Origin: Streptomyces sp. 11x1
Lineage (GTDB): Bacteria; Actinomycetota; Actinomycetes; Streptomycetales; Streptomycetaceae
DNA: 64,000 bases
Reading direction: 5' to 3'
Assembly: GCF_032598905.1 (NCBI RefSeq)
Contig: NZ_CP122459.1
Coordinates: 62,001-126,000 of the forward strand
Shown: positions 30,701-35,083 of the stretch, piece after piece
How positions within the stretch are numbered: the stretch's first letter is position 1
Layout of the letters: every line of letters starts with the position of its first letter
Notes under the pieces: model-generated
Databases searched by the model: none
What the model was told of the DNA's origin: nothing
Seen by the model: only the letters and a program-made list of their open reading frames with translations
Position numbers and translations under genes: made by a program

Positions 30701-31641
30701 CGCGGCGCGCACGCTGGTACCAGCGCACCACCCGCCGCGCCCTGGCCGCCGGGGAACTCCCGGCCGTGCAGGACGGCATGCGCTGGGCGCCGGACCGGGC
30801 TGCCGACCGTGGCCCGGGTGCCACCGCGATGCGGCACCTGGCCGCGCTGCGAGCTGCTGGCGTCGACATGGACCGGGACATCAACGCCCGGCTCGCGACC
30901 GCCCGGCCGGAGCTCGGTGACGACCCGCACACCAGCCTGCGCCTGGCCTCCGCGTACGCGGACACCACCAAGCGTCGGGCCCGGGATCTCGCTGCCCGCC
31001 CCGTCGGGCACAGCGTGAACCCGGAGTACGCACTGGAGTTGGCAGCCGCCCGCGCTGAGGCCGCCGATGCCCGCACGGAAGCGGACCGGCTCCGCGCCGC
31101 GTACTTGGCTGCGATGCCCGACGTCGTCGCCGAAGCCCTGGCCTCGGTGCGCGAGATGGGCCCGGGAGGCGCCTCGGCGCTGATCGTGTCCCCGGACAGC
31201 GACAGCGACGCAGCCCGCGCGCTGACCGACGTGCAGCGGTTCGTCCCCAGGGACTGGCTCGACCCGACCGAACGGCGCCTCGTGACCGCGCGAAGCGCTG
31301 AGGTCGGCGGGTACGACCCGGCCAGCCGGACGGTCTCTGTCGCCGATCTCGGCGACGAAGGCCTCGGGACAGCCGCGTACGCGCTCCTGGCCCACCTGCA
31401 GCAGGTACAGCCGGACCTTCTGGCCGCGCAGCAGGTATACCGATACGCCCGCACCCACACGGGCCGTGTCGGGGCTCGCCGATCCAGCGTCGACGAGCTG
31501 TTCGCGCGGCTGTTCAGCAGCGCGGAATCGGGCCGGGCGGACGTGATCCTGCCGCGGGCCCTGCAGTCCCTGTTCAACGGCGACTGGTACGAGGACGACG
31601 ACCTCCGGGCGTTCCTCCTCGGCCTGCTCGCCACTCGGTAG
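12772..31641 (+). CDS. giant polyvalent protein with DarB-type methylase-helicase core, about 6,289 aa
   Basis: Start 12772 rather than 12760 follows promoter copy 2. Residues below count from 12760. Residues 160-295 and 375-491 are two copies of a repeated module; two more occur at 4461-4585 and 4837-4955. From about 1150 comes a DarB-like unit: FRPASQKDLAPSG, the methylase motif LEPGSGSGNF (1284-1293) with NVPF (1346-1349) in place of NPPY, then an SF2 helicase with GAGKT (1988-1992), DEAH (2149-2152), ATGTPIANS and REGRIERQG (2491-2499). Beyond about 2700 are acidic linkers, small beta-rich domains, an Arg/Asp-rich stretch (about 4320-4450), helical repeats and a degenerate peptidase-like end. 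DarB of phage P1 is packaged in the head and protects DNA from type I restriction; the position between portal and protease fits. Codons at 15854-16168 favour another frame (see nested gene). Confidence 0.8.
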   Translation: MPNRIINALASVFETKRARRPWREELHPRDSKGRFVETGGIARIWGGGFARVVRALSQTKVQVSDLDGNNQRPIQTSRLTMVARPDGSAPTKSKDKVQAEEERRDADPRRGDGLNADDNGDPDSSDAPHDTDDEGEPIGEDDGEEPKDEDEPKKAPRFSTVAAARNHLESGRKDERWKRPPRTHNGVHLRGASKQERAQVRIDTYSYSSAHGLDFARTSQLSSNGNFLVTRHGKGKWDVYHVASGTIMTHQAGFSSKPDALHFANELENARDRRGRPFNWDAPHIADRLDMAEGRDGIDAVIARGREHGTGQGDNEDQGQAQPRPEAQQPQLGEDDRQEQGQDQQPDGSGKQQAAHERREAPAPQEGDGGRLTTVAQVLDHWRTNPDVPRLRETHNERKQREAVARQRADLVTDPQVVDGFLIGRMDVEGKQRWTVFHAGTSVPIAILASDKGKPDAIARAHAYRDYRDEQGQPFDWSSDGIGARLDSPAGKRMREVTSGRTRHEPGRHENDVPDDATELASFPGYRMARGEDGTNVYGPDGKRITTGQSVFDRSTRRSAYVGDVGNRHVSGRTETDFAVNAARQHTLAGQPDDQKDPMWVQYSPSRAVVHGADRSDADMHKRLRRAGFVWSDGAKAYVTTSNTRPVTRALAVDGLVRGLADEGRQIEVRRDEDRLRTPAAAPQAPAAPVAPEAPAADAPSVDAPDSARAPDLQSLDDAELEDYFIAANREFHDADFSDRDRMAAAQGRAEDALEEMQRRDRLKYADDNARRARVEPFDGRRYPVTIDGDDSDDASLQGSNGAWKWNRLGKGSRYSSEKPFRTREAALADLIAERDRDRGRDDKPNGPEAPATVDEQRDPEAQPTPHADDSNDAADAPYGDEGKTYVQAKNEIAALQSDWNSSDLARDLSNGQDRQLTADLNTSFRRLAATTGIRQRIQASRELQQSAEAVLATLDDEPGRDPYGKARPVLEAIRDRAERHGQRLDATLKDRRDKKKERPAKPANAPSTPGTDNQSAPDTTTTGDDNSGDEQARADRREALADVPADGVRGAGDGRGEGGVLREARDGGERGDQDQGGADPEQADQREVRGPGGGQGAGDGAGPGDRDDRADLPAGRARNGERRASGSRQAVAAQAFRPASQKDLAPSGEKARARANVAAVRTLRQIQAEDRPATPAEQKILARWSGWGALPIVLADKPEPTDGAFRDADGNPDPAKYARALKKWESFAEERTAVRELLSDEEWAAARANTLNAHYTDHELVRPLWGLVRELGFDGGNVLEPGSGSGNFIGSAPEGARMTGIELDPTTAAISQLLYPDARIINDSFGDVRMPNSYFDLAIGNVPFGRFPMYDAQVNPDNKHSIHDTFILKSLQKVRPGGLVAVVTSRYTMDGEDDTARRQMSYMADLVGAVRLPAGAHQDAAGTGVVTDVLVFRRRFGDENTHDIDMSWTRSSKTTVNGHEIAVNDYFQQHPEMILGQLTTGRGQFSDHDLTVVGDKNAGPALKAGLERILRNSFHSQRNGRMRYVPEIDAVDRHLELAGEKHEGAVHILNDGKFTQVEDGAVVPLDVHPTQQEQLRKLISLRETANRLLRVEGSTRETGETDQMRALRQELNEAYDAYVKQHGPIDKPGQTRFFSPQEAKDRAKAEGLKDVPDAWKQPSALQLFEDDPASAVVFGLDKWDDSAKSAKKADIFQQRVLAPREISDRADSPEQAIALAQELDGGELHLPTIARLLGRTDLQALREEIGPLAFDEPGTNRLVSRGEYLSGNVREKLALAEKAAAADPRFAANVAALKNVIPRDLDPSEIKVKMGAPWIPETDVTAFLQHILGTKAVRAERGGASMWEVQGPTTGIAARSDWGTKSKPAPEIAKALLEQRTIVVTRTVEVGGKKVTVTDDEATSEAQAKAKEMAERFSEWVWEDPERTKRLARVYNDTFNNLVMREFDDSPLALPGANAEWEMRPHQNAAIRRIVSEKSVLLAHVVGAGKTATMVAGTQELRRTGMARKPAIVVPNHMLGQFRREYLELYPDAKLLTASSADLTGKKRRRFIAKAATGDWDAVILTQGAFERIPMRAEAQEKYMRRELDKLKDEIKRAKQREGKSLTLKRLEETLKQKEAKLKQKLAAKKDAGTVHFEDTGIDYLMVDEAHGYKNLATASHIEGAAISGSARASDLHMKIEYLRERNESGRVVTLATGTPIANSVTEAYVMQRFLRPDVLEDAGVDDFDSWAATFGEIVQNLELAPDGSGFRMKARFSRFHNAAELLRMYRLAVDVQTAADLNLPTPKVRTGADGKRGEIVTVPISAEQKAFVTALPSQPWIHKQGGVLKAIGLASRAAIDMRLVGGHGEEGGKIDAAVHKIAEIYEENKDRIYPVSDKDHTPQKLPGSLQIVFMDAGTPGSTAKNAWDGYAYMKEQLVEAGVPANKVRFIHEAKTDKAKAKLFEDARNGKIAVLIGSTEKMGTGTNIQTRAVALHHMDFPWRPADMAQREGRIERQGNLNMPEIPGTADDVRILSYVTEETFDAFKLGTLERKAGFIAQMDRKDFDAREMEDIGDIAVSFGQMKAIATGDMTVMDYAQAGADVVELQRADRRWHRDQDTRRRTVAAADGIISDLAEVLPAWRDALARREDVSGDNFRIRIGDEEYDQRADAYDDLAQRVRAAARNIHLQDGVRVPVGHLGGHDFHVEIGHDQFGNRVAKVRFDWPSWEHPAEPDTRGVYMPSQLDEASGRGILASLERRLSNLDEAIADAEHTLEVAQDERVRAQRGIGGTSPYGERLRSKERRVALLSDLITANEKMKGYKGREVDPNDKGYLKARRRVAELKEELGIEDQREQEIDEAAAAAALNAVADDSVTLNPDDVDRELAAIRPAGAERAPRKRSGATTVNERSESSSAGGAGTVTLDRDQVDEDLESIRQAGGGAGSGGSSEPPNRPDLPQPDDSGDDTPEPPVGTASPRTMDPADLQAEIVALIEHEMAYGPLEGAAKTRLTSLEAEKDRKAGKRPQREPAPKPTPQRSGPGGNWADLNRNQVEGDGGEDDGLFSAPAAPTGPNRAADPNNPLDRPDDAFGTMDMFADAEGRDTEDLREAEIRRADQLKQNDRFTDADGRAHTVAEPPNRTGRGRIRIVTEEGRELFYRPADELRLGDAGTANRSDTPQSTPQPQDVPSSPELSSAQPFASNKEWRDGLAPVDAAETRLGAAASQTWGSREMPDSVGRIRRGVINAVAALDPEENDFDGAERELTDAREQAIDLQGSLLRSEREAMDAPLRDLVGALDTFLARHRATRDQRQGEDDAARRLDEQARTGFEDQQAPAAPDETTNASQGDASGEKPVPKYASQDEVVTPKGTGYVVAYGPDGVLVNEDGTYQLYPEDQLSRPGEERVPEPEDTSADAKQQQKLAAAQSPEGLELRSDNARLANLNLDEGHGEVLDEDGDVLGWIRRRGTTWYGQDARGGIKSSTSWKEDKKGGPIRAAELMAGMVAMNARSDRTMLGGEPFRHIAPEDVVAAIRYSALPDAQVRELRALVADWKKSDDAELRTAADKWSIGITMAQMRRLATAVDAAADAEDTKTKEGRNRQRVLRRLAENVRHQAHIAEGSLSTLPRPGEPDPWAKPYRSQEATQTGAPSADEPEQPSPDVPAGDAEGGSREHVGEHNGKPVELGEEHVIPAKFHFHRDEVRRDVFLDGERIGSVLRNDSGDEAWRADHAAHGSVGDPWSRKADFENPAHAAALVVADSHDKPLLSFPGDRSGRATPIRDWAGVWAEPQPDDVRNVYLDRAVAENGDGWTASADPWDVRFWISTMANVEPLAQYDENTRRSLQAVPLEGRQFLADLADDLRSSVREMGEELRADLRPILVAHIATRDGRKKARELHSQLTEERVQKVREAVREQIARARSGAAEHGLSDQQAEDFLVNVVGGDNPDQTAYGVRGEFPEAIRPLKAAVADGSAYWSAFAGWATQEDSSNWAGMHWENGRREAIGAPMVPVADAGTGTGELKIGEAELPKGMRWARGSELRKGNIFHTVKQPRQGTTDGFDGMDTPQYVINLHRDGQEGAIRSVNLDADYGRDTVGPDEWVVLVEKPEKDVVSKARVRVRTDTFINWELPKDDETYELGGPERVKALVARAEVTADDEDKPGLNREWTVRVDGVVVGRIDNTNRDKVLEYVSVTPDGERRVWHGQDLATAGLVVAHDERQARQNGEPEENTSDTNAPDAQDASDRYYSDLPDWADDLGDDVWLDKPKKGSGPRNIYVGGNIEGLLGRERGKSRRYYWWRPGGQSGEGRYDTAEEAARAFARDMREQDLPRLRDIETAAGQQDDNDRNVVDGQEEESNDERDRDDERDSEREDEDDQERDDRRDRGRRDLDGAGPDETSGNTGTGDGGAADSDADRDEDEDESASDEDGGAEADERGRGRDRRRRRRDRRDRERNRPHANDLGRPRIPHIPERDNRDGGNGDDSSDLDGLRDDYRSGRHLPSGMNTPEHRDFLGRLADNPTLTRSSGGGLVMWTDDHEALADGQPALWHFAHARTGAGFGGAGNSSVSAYSGAQARELADRYERLTAADGRSFDWSGDLDPAAVRAWRDGQDRNLMQAMRAERDAYEADQDREEPSALPADLSVLTDSELESLPHQDFNAEDWERYAAEMDRRFPPADQLRDLPQEPPATPAEREAENKAMDEALGFGQTDVAPEIVRPKAPSKDQQMRDAYQLWHEERRNRADNAMRGGSMLNKEGKRKGYSEDDVFNGGFLSANDAWRKYASDELIEWFDQNGGRVTYNQWREQARLQERLERWEWEEEQRAARGETDTEGADTTAAPEVDADEPDTDVDEETFDASKPRFTDVAALREHLRTGELDKPGPRGNWDMRQRLDEVAKSKKLELSPGGRLAIGPFKHNNRRGLQWRILAPGSMETLFDPYNITRKQAIAYTDALEGIRDRDGNPFPWDAPDAPQRARAFRGPDGENLAVAVAKALMGKFDEEDRLYDRTQARLLLMDEERLDEHYATWRRQQEQDRYTIPVYSPHDVQVGDEVATVEGEAYGDVRIKRGVIADDRPAFLTRTSVGQGLDFPLGVLGDYSAETARDGEGGVYDLNGNKVGRLVGYGQPLTLVDDPVRARAMRRPRPGEVVPEPAVGRDAGAAAPEAPKPPEDVPTPDADVPDERPAPEPIGGRTAEWVSVSDLGLGDVVRIEGTTRAGKPRTLSGYVIQAPQRRAVSRKGRSTDMFMTLVSETRDGSSGDRSPVWTPLDASAARATGEPDNERERADSSLITGAEGDVLTGNIADRIATDSSGRGLFPGSLVQDDDGRDGVVTGANSSTVSVRFGDDEQETGLAPTSVTVTDGGAARPTGWTSEGQRVRDGHVVSDRDGNMLGTVEGVDGDTAQVATREGIKPMPVTDLRTVGEVRDGGTDGSPNTADVVPTTAGALNEGDVIVDNGEDGPRTVTVVGRDTDGDRVQLDVADTRTGEASQIDATADAPVTRLVGEDGQAPATDGEGEDIDLSVLEEPQAVDPVIGDTVDPQLSPEERDAIADHGTAPTDDPDVQQAVTRIGEDLPVTPGQAAALADALRATSTPDTAEGRAARRAAGHLDEAAGRTTADDGAQPTPGTVNDLGVGDTVALPDEDDENNVSPYTVVRIDDLLGGARQVTVQDANGAQHSRTLSGDQPLWQLPELPAADGADTPRDPNPAPSADAVVAGHPNRVARAVVDSAIAGTEPAGSIHQLRQQVAERVTSEALLVPMQQARQDAVDALDTAGITGPERTEAFKRLKAERLRARAAAVKAVLRTINDLEPLDGESEQDTANRAADLLRMIPDQIGAPAARQGGTGETGETIGRHVDDALMALARQAFGDGLSDEDALRLGRVLAGRMDATRQATARRILRHLPPAQQRALLPQVLALLMRIARRIVAMVKALLKAAGRVWNSEAFRRFRERLVARVKAWPESRRLHRIAQSADLPNPGDGDSLADRIAHWTRLLPAPGRFGQASRRARWYQRTTRRALAAGELPAVQDGMRWAPDRAADRGPGATAMRHLAALRAAGVDMDRDINARLATARPELGDDPHTSLRLASAYADTTKRRARDLAARPVGHSVNPEYALELAAARAEAADARTEADRLRAAYLAAMPDVVAEALASVREMGPGGASALIVSPDSDSDAARALTDVQRFVPRDWLDPTERRLVTARSAEVGGYDPASRTVSVADLGDEGLGTAAYALLAHLQQVQPDLLAAQQVYRYARTHTGRVGARRSSVDELFARLFSSAESGRADVILPRALQSLFNGDWYEDDDLRAFLLGLLATR
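13237..14232 (+). repeat. protein-level repeat module, copies 1 and 2
   Basis: Two copies (13237-13641 and 13882-14232) share an opening helix like TVAAARNHL / TVAQVLDHW, a strand-rich middle (WDVYHVASG / WTVFHAGTS) and a closing DRRGRPFNWDAPHIADRL / DEQGQPFDWSSDGIGARL. They are diverged at DNA level, so old duplications. Confidence 0.65.
15854..16168 (+). CDS. nested small gene in a different frame of the giant gene, 104 aa
   Basis: GTG 15854 has GGAG (15841-15844) 9 bp upstream; ATG 15860 is an alternative. In this frame 101 of 104 codons end in G or C, as in real genes here, whereas in the giant frame over the same bases more than half of codons end in A or T. The product is a compact helical protein (KLGRIAEKHWQTYRPTAY; EEFFARLGMEASEEIRTRAE) with no Cys. 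I do not recognise the family with confidence. It ends at TAG 16166-16168, immediately before the conserved start of the DarB-like part. Either the giant protein carries a 105-residue by-product linker here, or the giant frame is two genes joined by chance or recoding. Confidence 0.75.
   Translation: MAMNKLGRIAEKHWQTYRPTAYAELGTDAEREEFFARLGMEASEEIRTRAEQILSRQTSEKFVDRVAARAQAMAQAREIVMTEQIFLPAEPGMESAELPDHGRL
26140..27626 (+). repeat. protein-level repeat module, copies 3 and 4
   Basis: Copies at 26140-26514 (SDLDGLRDDYRSG to ADGRSFDWSGD) and 27268-27626 (FTDVAALREHLRTG to DRDGNPFPWDAPD) match the two copies near the N-terminus. The module therefore flanks the methylase-helicase core on both sides of the giant protein. 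Confidence 0.6.
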
Positions 31642-31653
31642 AAGGAGGCCCGC

Positions 31654-31887
31654 ATGTTGGCGACCGGAGTCCTCGAGGACGGTTGCCCGTACGACGTCGA
31701 GATCACCGGCCGAGCGGACCGGCCGGTGATCGGCTCGGCGCGGATCCGGGCGCTGGTCGAGCAGCACACAGGGAAGCCGGTGCTGCTCGGCCCGCTCGGG
31801 CCCCGCCGCGACGTGGACCCCGGCGATCCGCAGACGGTTCTTGCGCTGCTCCGGCAGCGCACCCGTCTGATCGACCAGCGGCCGTGA
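31654..31887 (+). CDS. hypothetical protein, 77 aa
   Basis: AGAAGGAGG just before ATG 31654 is a strong ribosome site, 12 bp after the giant gene's stop. The product looks like a small alpha/beta domain (GRADRPVIGSARIRALVEQH; PVLLGPLGPRRDVDPGD) of the kind encoded next to phage head genes. It has no Cys or membrane segment. It belongs to the unit that starts at promoter copy 2. Confidence 0.65.
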   Translation: MLATGVLEDGCPYDVEITGRADRPVIGSARIRALVEQHTGKPVLLGPLGPRRDVDPGDPQTVLALLRQRTRLIDQRP

Positions 31888-31888
31888 A

Positions 31889-32515
31889 GTGGAGGCCGTG
31901 GCCGGGACACAAGCCAGCCACGGCCCTCACCCTCCGCGCGTGACCACTACTCGCTTCGCTTACGCCATCAAGGCCCTGCCCGACACCCAGCCGGCCCCCG
32001 GGGGGCCACCGGGCCCGCCCGACCCCGCCGCGGGCGAGATACAGCCGCCCGCACACGACGACTCCCGCCCGTGGGCGGGCGACGCCTACGACGAGGGGGA
32101 CGAGACGGATCCGGCGAACGCCTATGCCGCGTTCACCGGACAGGACGGTGAGGAGGCCTGGTTGGACCGGGCCCCCGACGGCACCCTCACCGGCTGGGTC
32201 CGCGACGCCACGGGGCAGGTGTGGCGGTACAGCGACGACAGCGCTTGGGTGCTGGACGTCGACGGCGCGCAGATGCAGCGCGTCAGCACCACCCCCGGCC
32301 AGAACCCCACAGGCGACGCCCCGACGGATGGGCAGGAGGCGCCCGCAGAAGAGGAGACCCCCGACCCGTACGCCGCAGAAACCGACGATCCGGAGGCCGA
32401 CCCGCTCGCCGACGCCGACGAGGAAGACCCGGATATGGAAGAGTCCCCAGACGAGGACGAGGACGACGCGCCCTTCCCCGGGGCGAAGAAGCCGAAGCAG
32501 AAGGGAGGCAAGTAG
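31889..32515 (+). CDS. acidic low-complexity protein, possible scaffold, up to 208 aa
   Basis: The start is uncertain: GTG 31889 follows the upstream stop almost directly, while in-frame GTG 31940 gives TTTRFAYAIKALPD, which looks like a natural N-terminus but has no clear ribosome site. The body is Pro/Asp/Glu-rich with one folded-looking central part (EEAWLDRAPDGTLTGWVRD; VWRYSDDSAWVLDVDG), then a very acidic stretch and a basic tail, KKPKQKGGK. Position between portal and prohead protease and the charge pattern suggest a scaffold or internal head protein. Confidence 0.6.
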   Translation: MEAVAGTQASHGPHPPRVTTTRFAYAIKALPDTQPAPGGPPGPPDPAAGEIQPPAHDDSRPWAGDAYDEGDETDPANAYAAFTGQDGEEAWLDRAPDGTLTGWVRDATGQVWRYSDDSAWVLDVDGAQMQRVSTTPGQNPTGDAPTDGQEAPAEEETPDPYAAETDDPEADPLADADEEDPDMEESPDEDEDDAPFPGAKKPKQKGGK

Positions 32516-32698
32516 ATGGCCATGGACCGCAGCACAGCGCTCGCAGTCGCCCAGGAAGCGCACAAGGCAGCCGCCGCCGGCAAGACCGTTAAGGACTGCC
32601 CCTACGACGCCGACGCCGACAGCCCCGAGCAGCGCTTCAAGGCCCGCTACTGGACCCTCGGCTTCGAGCAGGCCCAGGAGGACAGCGCGGGACGGTAA
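32516..32698 (+). CDS. ribosome modulation factor (RMF)-like protein, 60 aa
   Basis: GGGAGG precedes ATG 32516, which directly follows the upstream stop. The 60-residue product carries the core pattern of the RMF family: a short helix (QEAHKAAAAGKTVKDCPYD) then FKARYWTLGFEQAQED, compared with the family's GxxxxxCPY and WxxGWxxAxxD. RMF dimerises ribosomes into inactive 100S particles in gamma-proteobacteria. RMF-like genes also occur on actinobacterial plasmids and phages, where their role is not established. Here it sits between the giant protein and the prohead protease. Confidence 0.65.
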   Translation: MAMDRSTALAVAQEAHKAAAAGKTVKDCPYDADADSPEQRFKARYWTLGFEQAQEDSAGR

Positions 32699-32756
32699 GG
32701 CGCTGGCGGGGGCACGGTGCGCGGGTTGATCACCCCGCGCCCTGGAGGTCCCCGCC

Positions 32757-34922
32757 GTGCCGAGCCCCCCACCCCGTAAGCCGTCGATCCGCCACGGCAC
32801 CGTACGGGCCATCTTCGCCGTCACCGGCGTCGTCGATGAGGTCAGCGACCTCATCCTGCCCGGAGCCTTCGCCAGGACCCTGGCCACCCGCCGTGTGAAG
32901 TCCGTGTTCCACCACGAGTGGAAGGACCCCATCGGCGTCGTGCTGGAAGTCGAGGAGTGGAAGCCCGGCGACCCGCGGTTCGCGTCCATCCCGGGCGGAG
33001 CCGTATGGCCGAAGGAGGCCGGCGCGCTCGTCGCGACCGTCCAATTCAACCTGCGCACCCAGCGCGGCCGCGACGTGTACGAGCAGGTCAAGCAGTGGCA
33101 CGAGCACGGCGAGGCCCAGTTCTCCATCGGCTACAAGGTGCCGCCCGGCGGCGCCAGCAAGCGGCACGACGGGGTGCGGATCATCCACTCCCTGGACCTG
33201 TACGAGGTCAGTCCCGTCCTCCACGGCGCGCACCCCATGACCCGGAGTCTGGAAGTGAAGTCGGCAGCCCTGACCGGGGAGGGAGTCGAGCACAAGGCGA
33301 CCTGGTCAGGGATCGAGCTGGACTACAAGGACGCGGAACAGCAGGTCGACCGCGGCGCCATGATCGCCCTGTACCTGCCGCGCGACGCCGCGGAGAGGAT
33401 CGCCCAGCCGGAAGGCACGGCACCTCGCGACCTGCACGTCACCCTCGCGTACCTGGGGGACGCCGCCGCACTCGGCGGGCACCCGGAAGACCTGGCCGAC
33501 CTGGTACGCAGCGCCCTCACGGACGCGAACCCTCTGGAAGGCAACATCGGCGGCATCGGCCGCTTCCCGGACACCGGGGACGGCGAAGTCACGTGGGTGC
33601 CCGTCGACGTGGCTGGCCTGACCGAACTACGCACACGGATCGCCGAAGCTCTGCGTCTGTCGGTGTTCTCCGACAAGTTCCGCGAGGACCACGGCTTCAC
33701 CCCACACGTGACCCTCGGATATCGGCTGCCCGGCGTCGCGCCGTTCCCGCAGATACCCGTCCGCTTCGACGACGTAGTGGTCGTGCAGGGGACCAAGCGG
33801 ACCCCGATCCCGCTGTCCGGGCCGCCGGTCGATGCGGACACGATGCAGGCCAGCATGGAGGCCAAGACCGCGGCCGCCGTGCGGCTGGAGGCCAAGGCCG
33901 CCAGCGGACTGGACCGGAACCGCGGCAACGCGGAGCACCTGCGCGACTGGTACGCACACGGCGAAGGCGCCGCCCGCATCGGCTGGGGCCGCCGCGGCGA
34001 CTTCGACCGCTGTGTTGCCCTCGCCGGAAAGCACATGTCCCCCGAGGACGCCCGCGGCTACTGCAACCTGCGCCATCACGACGCCCTCGGCATCTACCCC
34101 GCCACTCACGCCGCGGAGAGCAAGAGCGCCCGCGCGGCCGTCCTCGAAGCGAAGAACCTCCCCTTGGAGACTCCCATGCCTGCATCGACCCCTTACTCGT
34201 ACGAGCAGCTCCGCAACCGCATCGCAGAGGCCGCGCGGCCCCTATTCGACTGCGGGGAAGACGGGTTCACCAGTGTGGAGGCGACCTACCCGGACCGGGC
34301 GATCGTCGTCGTCTGCAAGCAGGGCGAGAACAGCACGTACGCCGTCCCGTACACCGTCGACGGTTTCGACGTGGATCTCGGCACCCCTCAGCCTGTGGAG
34401 CTTGCCACGGTCGCGGTTCCCGTCGACGGCCGGGAGCGGGCCGCCAGCGTCGACGAGGAGATCGAGGCACGGTTCATGAAGCCGTCCGCACAGGCTCTCG
34501 ACGACGCGACAGCCCTGATCACCGTCTCCGACGCCACCCCCGACGAGGTCGTGACGCTCCAGCCGAGCGTGGAACGACTGCTCGCCGCCCTCGCGAAGAA
34601 GGGCGCCCCCATGCCCGCGCAGCAGCCGCCGGCCCCGGGCGAAGACGAGGGCCTGGACGACGACTTCCTTCCCGACGAGGAAGCGCCGGCCAATGCCGAC
34701 GAGGAGCTGGAGGACGATAGCGACGAGGACCTGGAGGACGACGCCGACGGCGGCGAGGAGACGTCGACACCGCCGATCGACCTCTGGGACGACGACGGGG
34801 ACTCCGAGCAGTGGGGCACCGACGAGGGTGACGACGAGCCCTACACGCCCCTCAAGGAGACTGACCGGGCCGTCCTGGACCCCGATGAGGTCAAGGCCCA
34901 ACTCGCCGCCCTGCGCGCCTGA
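32757..34922 (+). CDS. prohead protease - 2H phosphoesterase - acidic tail fusion, 721 aa
   Basis: GTG 32757 has TGGAGG 8 bp upstream. Residues 10-165 form an HK97-type (S78) prohead protease: FHHEW with H52/H53, QFSIGYKV with S123, and DLYEVSPVL. Residues about 180-365 are a 2H phosphoesterase with two HxT motifs, H227-V-T229 (LHVTLAYLG) and H317-V-T319 (TPHVTLGYRL), 90 residues apart as the fold requires. Residues about 385-455 hold GNAEHLRDWYAHGEGAARIG and RGYCNLRHH, a segment I associate with actinophage protease genes. The last 130 residues are strongly Asp/Glu-rich and may be the scaffold part. 2H enzymes open cyclic or 2'-5' phosphodiesters, so the domain could act against nucleotide-signal defence or in RNA repair. 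Confidence 0.85.
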   Translation: MPSPPPRKPSIRHGTVRAIFAVTGVVDEVSDLILPGAFARTLATRRVKSVFHHEWKDPIGVVLEVEEWKPGDPRFASIPGGAVWPKEAGALVATVQFNLRTQRGRDVYEQVKQWHEHGEAQFSIGYKVPPGGASKRHDGVRIIHSLDLYEVSPVLHGAHPMTRSLEVKSAALTGEGVEHKATWSGIELDYKDAEQQVDRGAMIALYLPRDAAERIAQPEGTAPRDLHVTLAYLGDAAALGGHPEDLADLVRSALTDANPLEGNIGGIGRFPDTGDGEVTWVPVDVAGLTELRTRIAEALRLSVFSDKFREDHGFTPHVTLGYRLPGVAPFPQIPVRFDDVVVVQGTKRTPIPLSGPPVDADTMQASMEAKTAAAVRLEAKAASGLDRNRGNAEHLRDWYAHGEGAARIGWGRRGDFDRCVALAGKHMSPEDARGYCNLRHHDALGIYPATHAAESKSARAAVLEAKNLPLETPMPASTPYSYEQLRNRIAEAARPLFDCGEDGFTSVEATYPDRAIVVVCKQGENSTYAVPYTVDGFDVDLGTPQPVELATVAVPVDGRERAASVDEEIEARFMKPSAQALDDATALITVSDATPDEVVTLQPSVERLLAALAKKGAPMPAQQPPAPGEDEGLDDDFLPDEEAPANADEELEDDSDEDLEDDADGGEETSTPPIDLWDDDGDSEQWGTDEGDDEPYTPLKETDRAVLDPDEVKAQLAALRA

Positions 34923-34966
34923 TAGACGTGCTGTCGACGTCGCGCGCACAGCCCGCGAGTTGAGCG

Positions 34967-34997
34967 CGCGACGTTAACCCCTCCCGTGTTCTCCAAT
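34967..34997 (+). promoter_or_regulatory. phage late promoter copy 3 (ahead of capsid gene)
   Basis: CGCGACGTTAA at 34967-34977; the matching -10 slot holds TCCAAT (34992-34997), the weakest of the set. The capsid start at 35084 is 117 bp from the motif, so this mRNA has the longest leader. Confidence 0.6.
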
Positions 34998-35083
34998 GCC
35001 CGCGCGTTTCGGGTCGTCCCGGTGCTGGCCGGGCGAGCGACGCATGTCCATCGCCACGCCCAGCACCGGGAGAGCACACCACC

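Noticed and set aside
27481..31767. Long minus-strand open frames (for example 27481-31767, 17377-21021, 51145-53673, 12802-15867)
   Set aside because: They lie antisense to strongly supported genes, have low-complexity Arg/Gly/Val-rich products and arise because stop codons are rare in GC-rich DNA.
31654..31943. Alternative overlapping frame 31683-31943
   Set aside because: Arg/Pro-rich by-product of the 31654 gene in another phase with no ribosome site.
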